DNA of 54,318 bases from Parvularia atlantis. Taxonomy: Eukaryota; Opisthokonta; Rotosphaerida. Below the pieces are notes generated by a model that saw only the letters and a list, made by a program, of their open reading frames with translations, did not search any database and had not been told where the DNA came from. The translations under genes and the position numbers were made by a program. Numbering within the stretch: the first letter of the stretch is position 1; each line of letters starts with the position of its first letter. Below, one piece after another: positions 50,993 to 54,318 of this stretch. Location of the stretch: NCBI GenBank assembly GCA_943704415.1, contig CALSCO010002538.1:1-54318 (forward strand). Direction: 5' to 3'.

Positions 50993-52182
50993 TCACGTTC
51001 GCCGCTCGATCTGCTCGACGAGCTTGGCCAGGGGCTGCATCTCCTTCTTGTCGATCAGCTGAAACTCGAGCGCGAACAGCACAAAGTGCTTGAGGCACGT
51101 TCCGATGTGCGCTGGCGGCGCGAGGCGTGAGCGGGTGCGTGCGCCCCGTGCACGGCGGTCGCGCACCCTCCTCGCCGAGCGACTCGATCATGGGCAGGTG
51201 CGCGTGGTAGATGTGCGCGTACACCCGGAACAGGCGCTTGAAGATGTTGCGGACGATGTCCTGGAAGTTTGGCGGGAAGTCGACGTCTGCGCGTGCGTGT
51301 TGAGCGGGCCATGTGTTGAGCGGATTCAGCGGGCCATGTGTTGAGCGACCAGGGGTGGGTGGGTGGTGCAGAGAGCGAGGCAGACACATCCATCAGCCGG
51401 CCCGACGCCGAGCCAGCCCATCCACGAGCCCACACGACCGCACAGCCCACGAGCAGGACGCACCGACGCGCGAGGGGAAGATGGTCTCGTCGTCGAGCTG
51501 GTCCTGCACCCACGTCATGAGATGCTCCATGTAGTCGGGCGCGGAGCACTTGATGGGCGTCTTGTTGTTCTTGTTGTCGGCCCAATAGTACTCGAACCTG
51601 CGCCGCGGCGCCGTGAGCCTCACGAAGGACAAGGGCAAGAAGGACAAGAAGGAGGCGCACTTGGGGCCCGCGTTCATGACCGGGCAGCTCTCGTTGTTGC
51701 AAAACTCGGCGATGCTGCCGTACAGCAGGTTGATCTGGTTGAAGAAGTCGACGGCTGCGGCACGCGCCGTCAGCGCGCGGCGCCCCCCACGACGGGCTGG
51801 TGCGGCGCGGCGCACTGTTGACGGCGAGCCACTCGTACAGGTTCTCGCCATCGGGCAGCTTGACGGCCTGCCGCAGGTCGCCGCTGCCGAGCGTCGTGAC
51901 GAGGAACTCGTGCAGGCGGTCGCTGCGACCCCGGCGTCGCCGTCCGCGTCAGCCGCGCGCCCGGTGCGTCGACAAGGCGGACGGGTGGGGTGGGGTGTGG
52001 GGGGGTCCCGCACCGCGACGAGCCCTTGAGGAACGTGCGCTTGGGCTTGAACGTCTTGTCGTCCTTGCTGCGGGCGTTTTCGCGCGAATCAATCCTCCGA
52101 CGGCACGCGTGGCGCGCGCGCGCCGCGGCCGCCCAGGCGACGTGGCGACGCACAAAAAGGTGGACTTGACGAGGCTCAGCAT
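50993..52182 (-). CDS. MOB1: MOB1 kinase activator (Hippo/mitotic-exit pathway)
   Basis: Co-activator of NDR/LATS kinases. Recognisable in order: MLSLVKSTF, KTFKPKRTFLKGS, LGSGDLRQAVKLPDGENLY, EWLAVN/AVDFFNQINLLYG, SIAEFCNNESCPVMNAGPK, EYYWADNKNNKTPIKCSA, YMEHLMTWVQDQLDDETIFP, NFQDIVRNIFKRLFRVYAH with IYHAHL, and KHFVLFALEFQLIDKKE. Zinc ligands (two Cys in CNNESC, two His in HIYHAH) are present. It ends LAKLVEQIERRT. About six introns interrupt it, one with a tandem duplication near 51304-51347. Length matches the usual 210-220 residues. Confidence 0.93.
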
Positions 52183-52362
52183 CGTGTGCGGCACGTGCGA
52201 CGCGGCAGTGTGCGGCGAGGGACGGTGGAGGGCCTGAGCGCTTCCCGAAATAGAAAACAGGCGGCTGTCACGTTGGTACGACAGCGAGGCGCTTCCGCTT
52301 GAGGATGGCCGTCGTCTGCCGCCTGTTGGGCTTCGCACGGGCACACAACTTGAACGGAACGA

Positions 52363-52387
52363 TCAGTCGCGCGAGGGAGGGGCGGAC

Positions 52388-52426
<39 letters not shown>

Positions 52427-53603
52427 ATCAGACGCTGCGTGATCAGCCACCGGCGCTGCGGGCCCGCCGGCGACAGCTCGATCGCGGCGTCGAGCGTGAG
52501 CGCCGGGGTGATGCCGTACGACTCGCTCAGCACGCGCCACATCGCGCTGTTGACGATCTGCACTTCCTGTGCGCGCGCGACGCTGGTGAGCAGAAGACGG
52601 CAAACCGTCGTGCGCCGGCCGCACCTGGTGCAGGTCTTCCTCCAGCCCATTCGCGATGCGCCGCTGCAGCGACGCTTGCCACCGCGGCGACATGCGGCGC
52701 GGCCACAGCGTGTCGCCCACGAGGAACGCGTACCAGACCTCCAGCACGGACCCGTCCACGACGAACTTGATGGCTGACCGGCCCGACTGAGCCTGGCACG
52801 CGCGCATACGTCGTCAGACGGTAGCGGCAGCGCGGCGGTCGCAACGGCACCTGCGCCGTCGACTGCCGCTCGGCCAGCCGCCGGTCGTGCGCTGCCCAAA
52901 AGTCGGCGCGGGCCGTCAGCTCAGGGTCGACCATGTGCATGACGCTGCGCACGCGCCACTGCTCCAGCGCGGGCTCGTCCAGCATGCCGATCCACTTGTG
53001 GCACGGGTAGCACCACATCAGCAGCGACCTGCCGCGCACGCACCGTGAGCCACCGCCGCGCGGGGTCGACGTTAGCGAGCGCACGCACGGCAGCTTGATC
53101 GCGATCGCGTGGCCCGCAATCGAAGCGTGGTTGAGCGCGTGCTGCCGCCGGTACCGCCCGCAGCCGACGTGCGCGCAGCTCGGCGACAGGCACAGCCACA
53201 GGTCCGGAAGGGCGCACGAGCAGTCGTTGCAGGTTGTGCTGTCATCCGCGCGCGCCTCGGCGATGCGCCTCTGCAGCGGGGCGAGGACCTCGGCATCGGC
53301 CGCGATGTCGCTCAGGTGCTTGCACACGCCCTCGGTGTCGCTCGCGTACAGCGCGCGCCACGTCTGCTCGGGCATGCGGAACGTGAGCCCCTTGTGGGCG
53401 ACGCACAGCCGCCGCCACAGGTCGTCGTGCGTGCACACATCCCTGCCGCGCCGCAACGCCGCGTAAGACCGCGCCGCCCGCGAAGTGCAGCACATTGCGA
53501 CGCACCGAAGCAGCCGGCACGTCCGCATCGTGTGTGCGAGGTCGGCCGGCGCCAGCCACGCCACCAGCACCGTCAGCAGCTCGATGGGCAGGTCGAGCAG
53601 CAT
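52363..53603 (-). CDS. F-box protein with UBP-type zinc finger
   Basis: The first 50 residues (MLLDLPIELLTVLVAWLAP, ADLAHTMRTCRLLRCVA) form an F-box, the SKP1-binding module of SCF ubiquitin ligases. A UBP/BUZ zinc finger follows: TTCNDCSCALPDLWLCLS, CAHVGCGRYRRQHALNHA, HAIAIKLP and, after an intron, WCYPCHKWI. Such fingers bind the free carboxyl end of ubiquitin. The rest is helical (FVVDGSVLEVWYAFLVGDTL, IVNSAMWRVLSESYGI), ending in a poly-Ala run coded by a CAG/GCA repeat (about 52388-52424) and SAPPSRD. The pairing suggests a ubiquitin-pathway adaptor. The start at 53603 places the F-box at the very amino end. Confidence 0.8.
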
Positions 53604-54085
53604 GCCAAAATGTAGTGACAGCGCTTAAATGCGGCTTGCCACACAGCGGACGTACTCACACGCTACGGGCTTCGCTCACTGACAGAGGGGCTGGCCCTGC
53701 TGTGCAAGAAGTAGCCTAGACAGCTGCTGCGGCCACGGCAACCGACTCGGAGCCGCTCGCTTCATAAACTGCTCGATCAAGCTCCACCGTGACAAAATCC
53801 TAGTCAAGATTCTTCACTTCACGTTACCGTGACCGGCACCTTGCCAAATAAAAATTGTCCGTCCGTCCATCAAAAGATCGATTCCTATGCGCGTCACAGC
53901 CCGCAACTGCGCTCTACGGACAGGCGCCATCCTATGGCGCACAAGCATGAGAGGCAGCAATGACGGCAGGCGACAAATATTTGCATTCCGACAAAATGGA
54001 TGAGAAACAACATTCAGTTCATTCACGTTCATTCAACATTGTTTCAACAGGAGCGCACCTTTTGCTTCGTGGTATAGGCCCTAGT
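53604..54085. other. AT-richer non-coding tract, possible transposon end/guide-RNA region
   Basis: Base composition falls visibly compared with the rest of the window. No supported gene is present; a 72-codon minus-strand frame (53814-54032) has no recognisable content. A short hairpin TCACG-TTAC-CGTGA occurs near 53819-53832 and TTCATTCA-type direct repeats near 54015-54037. The tract lies directly after the stop codon of the Fanzor-like gene, the place where related elements encode their guide RNA. It also holds the promoter of the F-box gene. Confidence 0.4.
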
Positions 54086-54318
54086 TCAGAGCCCGATCCG
54101 GGTCGGACACGGTGTGCAATGTGTTCCTTGCCGGTGATCTTGTGAGTGAGGGAAGGCTGCACAAATGGTCAGCGCGCGATCGCCGGGCATGCCGGCGCGC
54201 CAGACAGACCTTAGTTGCCGCGGCGGAATGGCGGCGGGTCGCTCAAGGCCGGCCATGTAGCACTTCCACAGGTAGGCGATGTTGCGCGCAGCGTTGACGT
54301 CCCTGTTCCACGACCACG
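54086..54318 (-). CDS. carboxyl end of a Fanzor/TnpB-like RNA-guided nuclease (partial)
   Basis: The gene enters from beyond the right edge and stops at 54086-54088. The visible part begins WSWNRDVNAARNIAYLWK, followed by CYMAGLERPAAIPPRQL and about 45 more residues ending TRIGL. NRDVNAARNI is the RuvC-III motif of the TnpB/Fanzor nucleases, in which the Asp is catalytic, and it normally follows a CxxC zinc ribbon that would lie outside the window. Eukaryotic members (Fanzor) are carried by transposons and guided by an RNA from the element's 3' end. Only about 77 residues are present, so completeness and activity cannot be judged. A plain IS605-type transposase accessory is the bacterial equivalent. 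Confidence 0.7.
   Translation of the reverse strand, partial: WSWNRDVNAARNIAYLWKCYMAGLERPAAIPPRQLRSVWRAGMPGDRALTICAAFPHSQDHRQGTHCTPCPTRIGL

Noticed and set aside
53814-54032. Minus-strand frame of 72 codons in the AT-richer tract
   Set aside because: No domain, no homology that I recognise and no fit with neighbouring splice signals.

Overview
The window is a piece of nuclear genome from a GC-rich, gene-dense eukaryote, probably a protist or early-diverging fungus or amoeba. Nearly every gene is cut by short introns (52-57 nt where I could fix both ends). Most introns begin GTGCG or GTGAG, carry a CTGAC/CTCAC-like branch site and end in CAG. Genes sit tens of bases apart on both strands. I cannot name the species. 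Zip3/RNF212-like, MGM101, fungal-type chelatase-like and amoeboid cytoskeletal genes point to the opisthokont/amoebozoan side, but this is only an inference.

Layout. 1-10 kb: an ABCB exporter (-), a membrane-anchored protein with two Cu/Zn superoxide dismutase domains (+), an AT-hook protein (-) and a spectrin-repeat-like protein (-). 10-19 kb: a myosin with a long charged helix (+), the mitochondrial recombination protein MGM101 (+), a small unknown gene (-), a GNAT acetyltransferase (+), a Zip3/RNF212-type RING protein (-) and a BTB-BACK protein (-). 19-29 kb: a decayed histone deacetylase fragment (+), the largest subunit of RNA polymerase III (-) and eIF4A3 of the exon junction complex (+). 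29-37 kb: a Baeyer-Villiger-type flavin monooxygenase (-), a Mg-chelatase-like AAA protein (+), a TALE homeodomain protein (+), the ribosome-assembly factor WDR74/Nsa1 (-) and a small unknown gene (-). 37-48 kb: a DASS-type anion transporter (+), a coiled-coil protein (-), a doublecortin-like/ArfGAP protein (-), an equilibrative nucleoside transporter (+), a small membrane protein (-) and pyruvate kinase (-). 48-54.3 kb: a TMEM87-family Golgi protein (+), MOB1 (-) and an F-box/UBP zinc-finger protein (-). The window ends in an AT-richer stretch and the carboxyl end of a TnpB/Fanzor-like RNA-guided nuclease (-).

Most of this is ordinary housekeeping content with no operon-like logic. Two things stand out. 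The Pol III subunit carries an intein of about 358 residues inside the bridge helix, the most conserved part of the active centre. It has non-canonical splicing residues and an apparently dead homing endonuclease. At the right edge, a Fanzor-type RuvC motif lies beside a non-coding tract that could hold its guide RNA. Exon boundaries quoted here come from reading frames and splice signals by eye. Gene ends are firmer than internal splice sites.
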